From: Pegoplata infirma
Taxonomy: Eukaryota > Arthropoda > Insecta > Diptera > Anthomyiidae
Direction of reading: 5' to 3'
Assembly (NCBI GenBank): GCA_963921195.1
Contig: OY992536.1
Coordinates: 100,776,778 to 100,840,777 of the forward strand
Length of the DNA: 64,000 bases
Shown: piece after piece, positions 1 to 10,680 of the stretch
Layout: every line of letters starts with the position of its first letter
Position numbering within the stretch: the stretch's first letter is position 1
The notes under the pieces: model-generated
Databases searched by the model: none
What the model saw: only the letters and a program-made list of their open reading frames with translations
What the model was told of the DNA's origin: nothing
Translations under genes and position numbers: made by a program

Positions 1-178
1 TTTGTATAATTATATCAACCGTACACCTTTTAATCCGAATCATGATTAAATTATATATAACTACATATGACTGCATTTAAAAAATTTAGAAAAGATCTCA
101 CGCGATGTATAATCATATATGATTTATTATGTTTATATCAAGTTGTATATTGTTATATATGTTTATTTTTACTCGGGA
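1..178. repeat. Partial copy of AT-rich MITE family G (end fragment)
   Basis: This is an AT-rich tract with TATATGAT/ATCATATA steps, ending in ACTCGGGA at 171-178. The same composition and the same ending occur at 3381-4616, so I read this as the right end of a related element cut by the window edge. It has no coding potential. The family assignment rests on shared end and texture only. Confidence 0.45.
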
Positions 179-374
179 AGTTTTTTTTTTGTGTGAACTA
201 ATTCTCTGTCATTCAAATTCTGTTTTATGATTTTCCAAAAAGGAAAAGTCTGCAGATTTTAGATTCAAAAGCAAAAGTAAAATAAGTCTTTCATATGAAA
301 AATCTTATGCTTTCAGATTTTTCATATTTTGATTTTAATTGGGTAAAAATTTATATTTTTATACTGTTATAATA
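179..374. other. AT-rich spacer, nothing recognised
   Basis: Simple AT-rich sequence with poly-T and poly-A runs. I see no gene, RNA or repeat boundary here. Confidence 0.5.
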
Positions 375-690
375 GTTCTAGAACCTAAATTTGTGAATGT
401 AGGATCATCCAAAGTAAAACAAAAGCGTTCTATCAAAAGTACTTTGGTACTTTTTTCCATTTCTTGAAATAAAAAAAACTTTTAGGAATTTCTGATACTA
501 AGAGCATAAAAAGGGGTAAAAATTGTCTTATACTGAAAACAATACTTAATAAAAAAAGTTTTTGGAAATTTCGTCATAAAGGGTTCAAAAAGGGTTGCAT
601 AAGGAAAATTGGTACTTTTTATAACTATTAAACCACAGAATCTCAAAATTTGATATGTAGGATTCTCCTTCTCATCTGAAACATTCTGAC
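375..690. repeat. Dispersed F-repeat relic (GGTACTTTTT-type)
   Basis: Two degenerate units carry the signature phrases of the F family: GTACTTTGGTACTTTTT, then roughly 'TTCTTGAAATAA', then 'GGAATTTCTGATACTAAG' and 'AAAAGGGGTAAAAA'. The cleanest copies are the 146-bp tandem units inside the Helitron at 60918-63696, which share the phrase order 'GATTCTAAGGGGGTAAAAAG', 'GGTACTTTTTATATCTCCTG'. This copy is probably an old fragment of that element. Confidence 0.55.
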
Positions 691-1380
691 AACACTTGTT
701 CTAGAACAGGTTCTTCGGTAACCATACACTATTACACTTTAATTATTCAGAAGAAGTTAAGTGAAATTATTGTGAAGCTTGTTCTCTGCAATCAAAGTTT
801 CATAACATTTTGGTTCTCAGAAATTAAAAAAAAATATGTGTCATAAAAATTAAAAAATAAATATCAATTTATTTTTGTTAACCAAGAAAAAACACGAAAT
901 TCTACTAAAATAGCAGGATATAATCGTGAAAATTGTTGAAACAAAGGTGAGTAAATTAAATTTTCATTGTCTGGGTCGGGTCAAATACTAATAATATTAT
1001 GTTTTTTATTTTTGTTTGCAGAAAATCCATGTAACTTTGCAACTTTGGAGGCGAAAAAGGATAAATGTGTGTTAAAAAAATGTAAATATTTCATTTATAT
1101 ATGATTGTCTTTATCTTTGTTAAATAAATTAATGCAATTCAAAATATTTCTTTAATTCTTTTTCTGTTCCAAATTTTACTTCTAGAAACGATTCCGAGGA
1201 ACACAAACGTGTTCTAATTTTGTTTACAAACATCTGTTGCTTTTGGGACAATCCCTTTGTAAAAAGAATCGGTGTTGCACAAGAATTAGAACAGGTTCTA
1301 GGGAAGTATTAGTTGTTCCACAATCGCTTCTTTGCAACCTAAAATTTTGCTGGGAATGGCAAAGGGAGGGTAAAGCTCTG
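691..1380. other. AT-rich region without a supported gene
   Basis: Opposed open frames of 86 and 115 codons near 1224-1584 overlap each other on both strands. They have no recognisable domain and run into the inverted repeat that starts at 1381. I see nothing else definable. Confidence 0.5.
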
Positions 1381-1764
1381 AACAGAACAAGCCCGGCACG
1401 ACTTTTTCCATACGATTTGACAGTTAAAAACCGTGACCGGCACGACAAAAAATTAAAACATATTTTATCTCCGGGTTCTCTCAATCTCCCTCCCTCTCAC
1501 ACTCCAGGGTTGCCGCATTTACACAGCAATTTTTTATTTTTTCATTCACAATGGTGTAACAAACGTACAGTAGTGCCAACTTAATCACATTGACTATGTG
1601 ATAAGCGATTTTTTTCCGTAAAATTACACTAATTGTATTAAAAGTTAGCAATACTGAACAAACAAATGACATTTTTTGCCGTCGCCGTCGCCGTCCCCCG
1701 TCATTGTTTTGAGCCTATATTCTCCGGCAACGGCAACCGTCCCCCGTGCCGTGCTTGTTCTGTT
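1381..1764. mobile_element. Small inverted-repeat element with GC-rich ends
   Basis: The left end AACAGAACAAGCCCGGCACG (1381-1400) reappears inverted at about 1745-1764, with one base different over 19-20 bp. Inside the right end is a GC-rich GCCGTC repeat (about 1678-1700), unlike the AT-rich surroundings. It looks like a non-autonomous TIR element of about 384 bp. I could not identify a clear target duplication, so the superfamily is unknown. Confidence 0.55.
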
Positions 1765-1974
1765 TCTACCTTAAAATGTTACTTTTTGTATGGAGAATTT
1801 CTTATTTCTTCAAAGCATATTATACGAAAAGAGCGAAATAATGGAAGTCCGTCATATTATATCAGATATGTCTGAAATTTTTGACATATATTTGGAATTG
1901 TATCATAACTAGCAAATCACATTTTCATAATTTTATAGGGCAACCAAACAAATTTTTAAAGTACAAAATATAAT

Positions 1975-2248
1975 TAGGGAATTCACATGGGTATCGTATT
2001 TGTTGTATATGTTGTATGTACTATCCAAAAACAGGTTTGGTAAAAATTATTTATCGCTCATTTGATAATTTTCTCTTAGATTCTCTTCTTGTTAGCATAC
2101 TTGAAAATAGCACACAAAACATAGGTATAAATGTTGTATCGTCATATCGTGTAAGTGTCGTATTATTAATTTAAAGTTTAACCAACCCTGTTTTCAGATA
2201 GGACATACAACATACAACACCAAATACGATACCCATGTGAATTCCCTA
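1975..2248. mobile_element. 274-bp palindromic MITE, hAT-like
   Basis: Left TIR TAGGGAATTCACATGGGTAT and its inverse form both ends, and the similarity continues through GTTGTAT repeats for about 45 bp. The flanks AATATAAT and AATATTTT match at 6 of 8 positions, consistent with a decayed 8-bp target duplication. TAGGG ends with 8-bp duplications are typical of hAT elements. It has no coding capacity. Confidence 0.65.
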
Positions 2249-2755
2249 AATATTTTTAAATTTTGATCTTAAAACTTGAATTTTTTTACGAAGAGAACTA
2301 AAACTTATTGGGGACATGTATTTTTATATAAAGCATCAAAATCAATCAATAACTCGATTTTGAAATAAAGAGTTGTTACGTTGTTTTGCATTTTAGGTGA
2401 CAATATAAAGCTTTTTATTTCAAACATACCACGAAAAAAAAATTGTTGGATCAAAGTCAAACTAACGGAGCTAATTTAGAACTAAGACATCGTGGAAAAA
2501 AAGTTTCAGTTTTTCAGAAAAATAAGCGATAGGGGCCAATTTTAAGATTCCGCTAAAATTAAAAAAACAATTTTTGCATGCCTTCGTTTTTTGTTTAATT
2601 TTTTCTACAGCAACTCAAAAATTCTCTAATTTTTAAAACACATTTTTTTATAGAGTTTTGTATGGGCTATCGATTGACATTATTTGATTTTTGGCAAAAT
2701 TCCAAACTATGTCTGAATTTTGCAAATTTTACCTAAACATTAATGTAGCAAAAAC
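2249..2755. other. AT-rich spacer around a MITE fragment
   Basis: Apart from the MITE fragment at 2311-2410 I see only low-complexity AT-rich sequence. Confidence 0.45.
2311..2410. mobile_element. Fragment of a TCACCTAAAATGC-ended MITE
   Basis: The right end GCATTTTAGGTGACAATATA and about 80 bp upstream of it match the right part of the intact MITE at 7440-7823. The left end is missing or too diverged to place. Confidence 0.5.
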
Positions 2756-3126
2756 AAGTAGAAAAGTTAAATTCGACTTGGCCGAATCTATGGATACCCC
2801 TTTTTAAGTGATAGTAAATTTTCTAACGTGAAAAAAATTGCATTTTTGATTAGAAATATTTTATTGTGTGTAAAACAACTTTTTTTATTGATTTTTGAAA
2901 AAAAAATAATTTACAAAATTTTTTTTGAGTGTAAAATTTTTTTTCTAGTGTAACATTTTTTTGAAGTGTATTTTTTTTTTCTTTTAGTGTAAAAATATTT
3001 TTGAGTCACAAAAATACGTTGTAAAATATTTTTGTGACTTACCAATGTTTTTAAAACAAGTTTAACGGGTTTTCAACACGTGCATTTAATGTGAAACAAA
3101 TCTGAAATTCACGGTTTTGCTAATAA
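2756..3126 (+). mobile_element. Mini-me-like element M1, 5' part only
   Basis: It starts with the M1 entry phrase AAGTAGAAAAGTTAAATTCG followed by ACTTGGCCGAATC. It continues through poly-T tracts and TTTTAAAACAAGTTTAACGG to 'CACGGTTTTGCTAATAACC', where it is cut off by the next element. The same order is seen at 6622-7439 and, inverted, at 29237-30062. The microsatellite part is absent. Confidence 0.7.
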
Positions 3127-3380
3127 CCAGGGATACCAAAAATATGCTCTTAAAACACGTTTGCCCTTAAAAACGGAAAATATGCTCTAAAATTAATAAA
3201 AATATGCTCTTGAAAAAAATTAAGTTCCCATTTTTCCGGTGTTTTTTACATTTTGTTAGAGAATAGACCCAAAAATAACGGTTATGTGGGATAGTTAGAG
3301 GGTTAATATGTTCTACAAAAATATTTGCCTTAAAATTTTCTACAAAATTTTTTACTAGGGATCCCACAAAAACTGAAATA
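3127..3380. repeat. Repeat H fragment with AAATATGCTCT motifs
   Basis: Repeated AAAATATGCTCT motifs are scattered over the first 100 bp. A downstream phrase (about 3232-3300, TTAGAGAATAGA then CCAAAAATAACGGTTATGTG) recurs at 24885-24930, just before the LINE fragment. It is probably the subterminal region of a DNA transposon. The 66-codon reverse-strand frame over it has no recognisable domain. Confidence 0.45.
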
Positions 3381-4616
3381 CCCTAGTAAACAAGTTTTGA
3401 TATAATGATATATAATTTGATATGATCATATTAAATTATATATGACTTTTTATATGTTCATATCTAATTTTATCTAAGATTAACTGCGACTCCATTTTCT
3501 TATCTGAGGTTATACATAAATATGTCTGACTTTATCTATCTAATTATATAAATCTATAATAACCCAGGCAGAAAAATACAAACGGGCCAGTACAGCTAAA
3601 GTACTTTGCACGGTAGTACAAGTACTGCCAGCTTTCTTATATAAGTACTGCGTAAGTACGAGATATAAAATAAGAACAAGTGGATTTAATTGGATGTGAC
3701 CAAAATTCGGATCTAATTTTATAATTTTTTATATGTGTGTATCTTAGACTGCCCAGAAAAAAACAAAGTTGTTATTTTCTTGGGGGATACCTGCGAATTT
3801 TGTTCCTTTTTGTGCAAAAAAATTTCGGTTTTTTTTTGGGATTTTTAAAATAATATCTAGAGGTCGCGAACTCGCGTTTTATAACGATTTATTTTTTTTG
3901 AGTTATTTATTATTTTAAATTGTTAAATATGATTAATATGATAAAATATTAATAATTTCAGACAAAAAAAAAATAAATTAAAAATTAAATATCGCTCATT
4001 CCATGAGATGTCTCCCAGCATCTAATAAAATGTTCTTTAATTTATTTGAAATTTCGCCCACAGGTACACTATGGAGCAATTAAAATAAATTCGTTTTTAG
4101 TTTCGTGAAAATCTACGAATTCGCGAACGCGAATATATTCGCGAATTCACGGATTTTCTCGGAACTAACAACTGATTTATTTTAATAGCTTCATAGTGTT
4201 CGTGTGTGCAAAATTTCAAATAAATTAAGGAATTGATTAGATGCTGGGAGACATCTCATGGAATGAGCGATATTTAATTTTTAATTTAATTTTTTTTTGT
4301 CTGAAATTATTAATATTTTATCATATTAATCATATTTAACAATTTAAAATAATAAAAAACTCAAAATAAATAAATCGTTATAAAACGCGAGTTCGCGACC
4401 TCTAGATATAATTTTAAAAATCCCCAAAAAAAAAACCGAAATTTTTTTGCACAAAAAGGAACAAAATTTGCAGGTATCCCCCAAGAAAATAAAACTTCGC
4501 TTTTTTCTGGGCAGTCTAGTGTATCTAAAATAATACAATTAGATCAATATGTGATCCAATTTGATGCAGACAATTTTGAGAACAAATTAGATCTTTAAAG
4601 TTTTTTTTTACTCGGG
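3381..4616. mobile_element. AT-rich MITE family G, interrupted by a foldback element
   Basis: The ends CCCTAGTAAACAAG (3381) and CTTTTTTTTTACTCGGG (to about 4616) are an imperfect inverted pair (CCC-R-AGTAAA). The body is TATATGATCATAT-like sequence. A patch at 3590-3660 carries six AGTAC motifs. The 774-bp element at 3745-4518 is inserted in it. No open frame is convincing. Confidence 0.5.
3745..4518. mobile_element. 774-bp near-perfect palindrome, hAT-like foldback MITE
   Basis: TIR TAGACTGCCCAGAAAAAA begins at 3745 and its inverse ends at 4518. The arms stay nearly identical to a centre near 4133, past GCGAACTCGCG and CATGAGATGTCTCCCAGCAT. The exact 8-bp duplication GTGTATCT lies at 3737-3744 and 4519-4526. 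These ends and an 8-bp duplication fit hAT elements. There is no transposase. The transcript would fold into a long hairpin. Confidence 0.85.
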
Positions 4617-5417
4617 AATTTAAAAAATAAGTGGTGTTAAAAAAAATTACAAAAAAATGCTCTTAAAATATGCTCTTATGCTAAAATATGCTCCTAAACC
4701 TAAAATATGCAAAAAAATATACTCTTAAACCTAAAAAATGCAAAAATATGCTCTAACAAATCGATCCCAGATTTCTTAAAATCTTCTGAAACTGATAAAT
4801 ACCTTTCCCATTTATCAATACAATGCGCAGGAAAAAACATGATACTGCATATTTTTGGTGATTACTTAACATTTTTCGTTGGCAGCTATAAAAATTCGCT
4901 AAAGCTCATCTTAGAGCCGTACGGTGCAGTAGGGTTGGGATGCATGAGCCAAAAAATGGGGCAGGTCGGATAGGATCTAGCGGTCGCTCATCGGGGTCAA
5001 AGTTGGGCATAGAGGGGAAAAAATCCTCAAATAGCCCTACAGCTCAAAATTTTCGTTAAAAAAAGTCTTATACTACATACGACTTTTTGAGCCTTTCTTA
5101 AAACGGTTACGGTAATATAACCCAAAGTTTCTTTTGAGTGGGGTGTATCAGCAATTATCTCTTTTCGGTACTCTTCTTTACATTTTTTTTAATGTGGGTG
5201 ATTTTTTGTCAATATAAACTTATAATATTTCCCCAAGTCAATATTTCCATCACATAAAACCACTTTGTCATAATGACACATATTAATTTGTCTCTTAAAA
5301 AATCTTAAAAAAATTCGATCAAAAGTTATTTTTAATATAATTAACTCATTTTTTTGAACTAAACGTTATACTAAATGTCTCATTTTTTAAATATTTAAAA
5401 TTAGGTATTTGCATAAA
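4617..5417. other. H-like AATATGC motifs, then unassigned sequence
   Basis: 4640-4765 carries at least six AAAATATGC/ATGCTC motifs like those at 3127-3200 and 28316-28740. An 88-codon open frame at 4707-4973 starts inside these motifs and shows no domain I recognise. 4975-5417 is AT-rich with no definable feature apart from a weak inverted pair (AAAAAGTC...GACTTTTT) at about 5058-5094. Confidence 0.4.
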
Positions 5418-5975
5418 CAAGTAAAAAAAAAGTTTCAATCGGCTTGGTCGAATTCAGAAATACCCTGTAAAAAGTGGAAACAAATTTTAAGTTTTAATAA
5501 AATTGCAGGAAAACATATGTTTTTGGATTTTGAGTAATGCCTGCATTTAAACTTGAAAAATTAGATTTTTCAGTTACAATTGTTTTTAGTTTTTGGTGGC
5601 CAAAAAATAAGTATGGAAAAAAATTGTTTTTTTGTGAATTTTTTTACACAAAAATGTAGTCAACATTTTTTTGTTGAATAATATTTGGTTTTCAAACAAA
5701 AAGTTTTTCGCCTAAAAAAAAGTTTTTTGAGGAACTTTTTATACAAAAATGTAGCAAAATTTTTTTTTGAGTAATATTTGGTTTTCGACAAATTTTTTTT
5801 ATTAAACAAACTTTTTATACATTTTTTTGGGTGAAATTTTGAACAAAATTTTTTTTTTTTTATTAAAAGCTTTTGAGTGAAAAAAGCTCTATGTCTACTA
5901 TATTTACACCTAAATAGTGCTTTGGAACACAACGGCAAATGGAATGACAAACTTATTTAAAACTTTTGTCTACTA
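5418..5975 (+). mobile_element. Degenerate mini-me-like element M1
   Basis: It opens with a recognisable but decayed entry phrase (CGGCTTGGTCGAATTC at about 5440) and ends with GGAATGACAAACTTAT, the phrase that precedes the M1 terminal TATACCC in better copies. The middle is poly-T rich and the microsatellite is lost. Open frames here are frames through poly-A/T. Confidence 0.5.
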
Positions 5976-6621
5976 AGAGTAGGGCATTAAAAGAGACACA
6001 TATTTTTTTCGGGCCAACGCATCATCTCATTTTAATAATTTATGTTTAAAACAATAAAAAAACAAAATGTTATAAATTTGATTTCCGCATTTAAAATTCC
6101 TTAAAAAACACAAAAAATTAAAAAAAAACGTAGTATGCATAAAAATGTGGGCTCATAAAGTCAAAAAACGATAACAAAAAAATTGTATGAATAAAAAATG
6201 AATGATTAAACGTGTTGCCCTTTTTGGTTTTTGTTTTTTATTCATATAATTTTAAATTTTATATTTTTAATGATTATGTTAACAATTTGTATGGCATTTA
6301 ATTAAAATAATGTTAACAACTAAAAAAATATAAAAACTGCCACAAGAAAAATAAATTATATGCTTCGGTGACTGCTAAGTGGAATAGTTATGAGTGACGG
6401 GTATCGCCTTTAAATTTTTTACTTTTTTTTTTTGTTTTTGGAAATCAAAAGGTGAAGCCGTAGTTTTTTTGACTGGGTTTTTGATAACCCAGTCAAAAAA
6501 TCGACTTTCTAAAATGAAGAAGTTACCATAACTATTGGACGAAGTACAAACCGAAATCCGTTGTTTCCAGTTGTCAAGTTAATTAAAATCCTTATTAATT
6601 TTTTAATTAACTTAATTAAAA
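5976..6621. other. AT-rich spacer with one strong hairpin
   Basis: The spacer is mostly low complexity. The hairpin at 6465-6500 is listed separately. No gene is supported. Confidence 0.5.
6465..6500. repeat. Perfect 15-bp hairpin
   Basis: TTTTTTGACTGGGTT (6465-6479) pairs perfectly with AACCCAGTCAAAAAA (6486-6500) across a 6-nt loop. It stands alone in AT-rich DNA. It may be the fused ends of a decayed TIR element. With no adjacent gene there is no reason to call it a terminator. Confidence 0.6.
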
Positions 6622-7297
6622 CAAGTAGAAAAGTTAAATTCGACTTGGCCGAATTTATGAATGCCCTCCTCAATGCCCTTTTTAAGTGATAGTAAATTTA
6701 CTAATGTAAAAAAATAAAATTTTTGGTAAGAAACATTTTATTTTGTGTAAAAAAACTTTTTTTAGTAATTTTTGAAAACAAAAAAACAAAATAATTTACT
6801 AATTTTTTTTGAGTGTAAAATTTTTTTTTAATGTAAAATTTTTTTTTGAGTATATATTTTTTTTGTTTTAGTGTAAAAATATTTTTGTGTGACAAAAATA
6901 CCTTGTAAAATATTTTTTTGACTTACAAATGTTTTTAAAACATGTTTAACGGGTTTTCAACACGTGAATTTAAGGTGAAACTAATCTGAAATTCACGGTT
7001 TTGCTAATAACTTTTGAACCACTAGACCGATTTGACTGAAATTTGAAACGAAACGGACCAAAGGAACGGCAAATATAAATGCCACCCTCAGAATTGCCGT
7101 TCGAAAGATGCCGTGTGTTTTTTTCCTCGTAAATTCCAGAAAAACCCTTGCCGAAATTCACTCATTTGCATATAACTTTTGAACCACTGGACCGATTTCG
7201 CTGGATTGCAATACCAACCTGACCAGGTAAATGCCCAACATATATGCCAAACTTCAGGAGCCTCCGTAAAGTCTTTCAAAAGTTAGCGTGTTTTCAA

Positions 7298-7334
7298 CAG
7301 ACAGACAGACGGACGGACGGACGGACGGACGGAC
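7298..7334. repeat. (GACA/GACG)n microsatellite in M1
   Basis: About nine GAC(A/G) tetramers stand directly before the conserved core ACATCGCTAGATCG. The same placement is seen at 16881, 29371, 39692 and 51021. Confidence 0.9.
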
Positions 7335-7439
7335 ATCGCTAGATCGTCTTAAAATCAATTGAGGATCATGAATATATATACTTTATGGGGTCCTAGACCT
7401 TATTTCGGGGTGTTAGAAACGGAATGACAAACTTATATA

Positions 7440-7823
7440 TCGTCACCTAAAATGCAAAAGGCCCTAACTAACATTTTATTAATTTTACAGCAGAAGCAAA
7501 AAACAGTAAAGAGTAAAATTTTTAATTTGTTAATAACATTGTTGGTTTTGATTAAATTGTGCTAAAATTTTATGAGGACGTACGTTTTGCGAATATGTAT
7601 CAAAATTAATCACAAAATGATTAAAAAAATGTATTTCTAGTTACGTTCATCGGCGATTTCGCAATTCACATATTTTTAATTTTTGGCTATAAAATCGCTA
7701 ATTTTTATTATGTGACCTTAGTTTTTTGTAGGGACGTGTAGGTCAATAAAATACACCAGAATCTATCAAAATACTGATTTTGAGTTCTTTGTTAGTTAGG
7801 GCATTTTGCATTTTAGGTGACGA
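7440..7823. mobile_element. 384-bp MITE inserted at TATA in M1
   Basis: The ends TCGTCACCTAAAATGCAAAA and its inverse (about 7804-7823) are nearly identical for about 30 bp, including GCCCTAACTAAC. The flanks are TATA (7436-7439) and TATA (7824-7827). Removing the insertion restores the uninterrupted M1 end seen in other copies. A TA or TATA target suggests a Tc1/mariner-like origin. The body is AT-rich and non-coding. Confidence 0.8.
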
Positions 7824-7885
7824 TATACCCTCTATCACTAGAGTAGAGGGTATAAAAATAATTAAATCATGATTTCATCTCAATC

Positions 7886-8395
7886 AAATTATTCGTTTAC
7901 AAGATTTTTACCAATAAAATTGTAAACTTACAAATTTTTTGGCGCAATAAAATTTACAAGGAAATCTCGTTAATTTACTAGATTTTTTTGGTAAAAAAAC
8001 TTGTAAAATTTCTAAAATTACAAAAAAATGTTAAATTACAAAAAAAAAAAATTAAGTTTCCATTAAAATTTTTTGTTAACAAGGAAAATTGTCAAATATT
8101 GGTAAAATGGGATTTCGAGACTTTTTTTAGTAATTTGACAAGGTTTTTCGTGTGTACACTAAAAAAAAACTTGTAAAATTAAAAGAAAAACTTGTAACTC
8201 TTTTTGTTTGCTACCTCCTATTTGACAAAAAATACTAGTAATTTTACAAAATTTTTACCAATAATTTTGTTACTTTACAAGGTTTTTACCAATAAAATTG
8301 TTAATTTTCAAATTTTTTGACACATTAAAATTTACAAAGAGGTTTCGTAATTTTACTAGATTTTTTGCTACCTACTATTTTACGAGAATTCCTAC
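7886..8395. mobile_element. D-family MITE fragments (TTTTACAAG/CTTGTAAAA)
   Basis: Repeated phrases are TTTTTACCAATAAAATTGTA, ACAAATTTTTTGGCGC, TTTACAAGGAAATC and GCTACCTCCTATTTGAC. The junction TGTGTACACTAAAAAAAAAC at about 8151-8170 looks like the end of one copy meeting the start of another at a shared TA. Complete relatives lie at 49823-52591 and 54900-55676. The 62-codon frame at 7988 is an accident of poly-A. Confidence 0.6.
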
Positions 8396-9194
8396 ACTCA
8401 AAATATTTTGTAGGCAAAAACAAATGAAAAACACACTTAAAACCAGTGAATAAACAATTGAAAACCATTCCAGTAATTATTGATTTGTTTTAACAAACAT
8501 CAACATTTATTTTTTACTGTTGACAAAATTTTCTAAAATAAATAACATTAAACATTAAAAAATTAAGTTTTTTTCACTCTTTTTTACCAACAAATTCAAA
8601 AAAATAACCTACGAAAACATTAAAAATTATTGATTGTTCTGTAATTTTTACCAACAAATTTCAAAAAAATAACCTACGAAAACAATAAAAATTAATGATT
8701 TCGTAGGTAATTTTTAACAATGTTTTATTTAAATATTTTTTTAAAAATTTTTAATAAAATTTTGGGGAATCGATCCCGCAATCAACTACATTCTGGCCAG
8801 ACACTCTACCCATCGTGCCAAAGTCACTTGATACAAACATGTTTTTATATTTCTATAAATAATTTTTTGATTTTTTTTTTCTACAAAAAAATAACTGACT
8901 TGTGTAGGTAAAAACTAATGATATTTCATTAAAAAATACCAACAATTTAAAAAAAAATTACTTACACAAATCATTAGAAATCAAAAGAATAATCAGTAGT
9001 TTTTACTTACAGAACAAAAATTAATAACTTTAAAAATTAAATGTTAATGAAAGTCTTTATTTTTTAGTGTGTTATTTTTGAAACAAAGGACTGAAGTAGT
9101 CATTAATAAAAACTGAACATCAAACAAATGTTTTTTCTTTTAAAAACGACTAAACAGAAAGCTTTTTTAATAAACTACAAACAGTTAATGACAT
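8396..9194. other. AT-rich repeat zone around a tRNA-like fragment
   Basis: Two near-direct copies of ACCAACAAATTTCAAAAAAA followed by TAACCTACGAAAACA lie at 8600-8690. Other ACTTACA/GTAGGT phrases occur at 8890-9010. Apart from the tRNA-like segment at 8762-8830 I cannot assign this. Confidence 0.4.
8762..8830 (-). pseudogene. tRNA-derived (SINE-like) fragment
   Basis: On the minus strand the segment reads TGGCACGATGGGTAGAG (box A-like, 8804-8820). About 25 nt further on comes GGGATCGATTCC (box B-like, 8766-8777). The spacing matches the internal RNA polymerase III promoter of a tRNA. A D-stem (GCAC/GTGT) is plausible, but I cannot draw a full cloverleaf with a confident anticodon. It is likely the head of a SINE or a decayed tRNA copy rather than a working tRNA. 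Confidence 0.5.
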
Positions 9195-9289
9195 AATGTT
9201 TTGAGTGTAGTAATTTTACAAGATGTTTACCAATAATATTGTATTTTAACAAGCTTTTTACCAATAAAACTGTAAATTTACAGTTTTTT
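9195..9289. mobile_element. D-family fragment
   Basis: Contains TTTTACAAGATGTTTACCAA and TTTTTACCAATAAAACTGTA, as in the D copies at 7886 and 52300. It abuts the truncated left arm of the next element. Confidence 0.55.
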
Positions 9290-10680
9290 GCAAAACGATA
9301 TTTTTTAAAATTTGATCCAACCGCTCTAAGTGCCCTAATAGTGCCCTTAGCATTTTCTTTGAACACAGCTACCCTCTATCTCTAATTGTTAAGTCGGTCT
9401 CCATACAATTTTTTTTATTTTTTATAAATTTGTTTTATTTAATCAACTTCTGCCGGTCCAATGGTGTGTCCGAGAGGGGTCATTAGTGAGACCGACCCCG
9501 ATTTATTTTTACCCTACAACACTTTTTTAAAATATACCTACGCCCTATCTCACCTTTCTATGTTGGGAGCCTACTACAAAATTACATTTTTATAAAATTT
9601 GCTCCAACTGTTATTTGTATGGGAGCCTACTAAGGGAGTGGAGATAGGGCATAGGTATGTTTTAAAAAAATTTTGGTGGGGAAAAAAAATGTGGATCGGT
9701 CTCACTAATGACCCCTCTCGGACGCACCATTGGAAAAAATAAAAAAATTGTTTGGGGACCGCCTTAACAGTTAAAGATAGAGGGTAGGTGTGTTCAGAGG
9801 AAATGTTTGGACTAAAAAAAAGTTGTGGGTCGGTCATACATTTTGTTGCTCTAAGGGCACTATTAGGGCAGTTAGAGTGGTTGGAGCAAATTTTAAAAAA
9901 TGTTGTTTTGTGTGGTAGCCCCCTCAGAAATTGGAGATAGGGTATTAGTTTGTTCCAAAGAAATGTTAAGACGTAAAAATTAATGGGGTCGGTTTTATAA
10001 AGGACCCCTCTATGACGCACCATTGGAGCAGTAGAAATGATTTTAAGATTGGAAAGTTACAATAAAATTTTTTCAAAAAATTTAAACAAATAGTAATAAT
10101 TGTAATCCCACGATCCTCCTGGGCAAAAAAAATTGTAGAATCGATAGAAGTTTTACACAAAAAACTTTCAAAAAAAATCGAAGAGTACAAACATTTTCAA
10201 AAATGAGATTTAAATTTTAAAACTCAAAAATCGCATACTACAGCGCTTTTAAGTTGGGAGTTTTTGTTTTTAAAAAGTACATAAAAAAACAAAAATTTTG
10301 AAAAAAAAATTGAAATTTGGACCATTATTGAAGAAGTTATGAGTAAAAGAAGTTTGAGTAAAGGAACAAACTACCAATTTTTAAAAATTCGATATCTTTT
10401 GAACGGGTCATCAAAAAAATCTGAAAATTTATAACGAAGGAGTTTTCGAAGGGTACGAAAAACGGTAAACAAATTGGGAAAATTCTGATTAATTTTTATT
10501 AATAAATAAAAATTGTTTTATTCGACCTTTAAAATATTATATTTTGTGAGGATGTTTATTCTGGCTCGAGGTCATTATTTTCTTTACTAATTAAAACCAT
10601 GATATTCTCATAGCATAATTTTCAAGAAAATTATTTTTTGTTTTAAATTTATTTATGTTGGTCATTTTTGCAAGACTTAA

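Larger units (their letters stand above)
6622..7855 (+). mobile_element. Mini-me-like element M1, near full length, interrupted
   Basis: In order: AAGTAGAAAAGTTAAATTCG entry, poly-T zone, TTTTTAAAACATGTTTAACGG, a region with two CCGATTT...ATAACTTTTGAACCACT phrases, a (GACR)n microsatellite (7298-7334), the core ACATCGCTAGATCG, ATATATATACTTTATGGGG, and GGAATGACAAACTTATATA. After the insertion at 7440-7823 it closes with TATACCCTCTATCACTAG and AGAGGGTATA. This order matches the mini-me type described in Diptera: a conserved core next to TA and GTCY microsatellites. Non-coding. Confidence 0.75.

Noticed and set aside
1224..1584. Opposed 86- and 115-codon frames
   Set aside because: They overlap on opposite strands, have no domain and run into an inverted repeat.
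4707..4973. 88-codon frame as a transposase fragment
   Set aside because: I could not see any hAT, DDE or zinc-finger signature, and it begins inside repeated ATGC motifs.
6465..6500. Rho-independent terminator
   Set aside because: It is a perfect hairpin with flanking T runs, but the DNA is eukaryotic repeat sequence with no gene upstream.
9574..10190. 149- and 74-codon minus-strand frames
   Set aside because: They run through the arms of a foldback element, with mirror frames in the sister copy at 22203-22397. No domain is recognisable.
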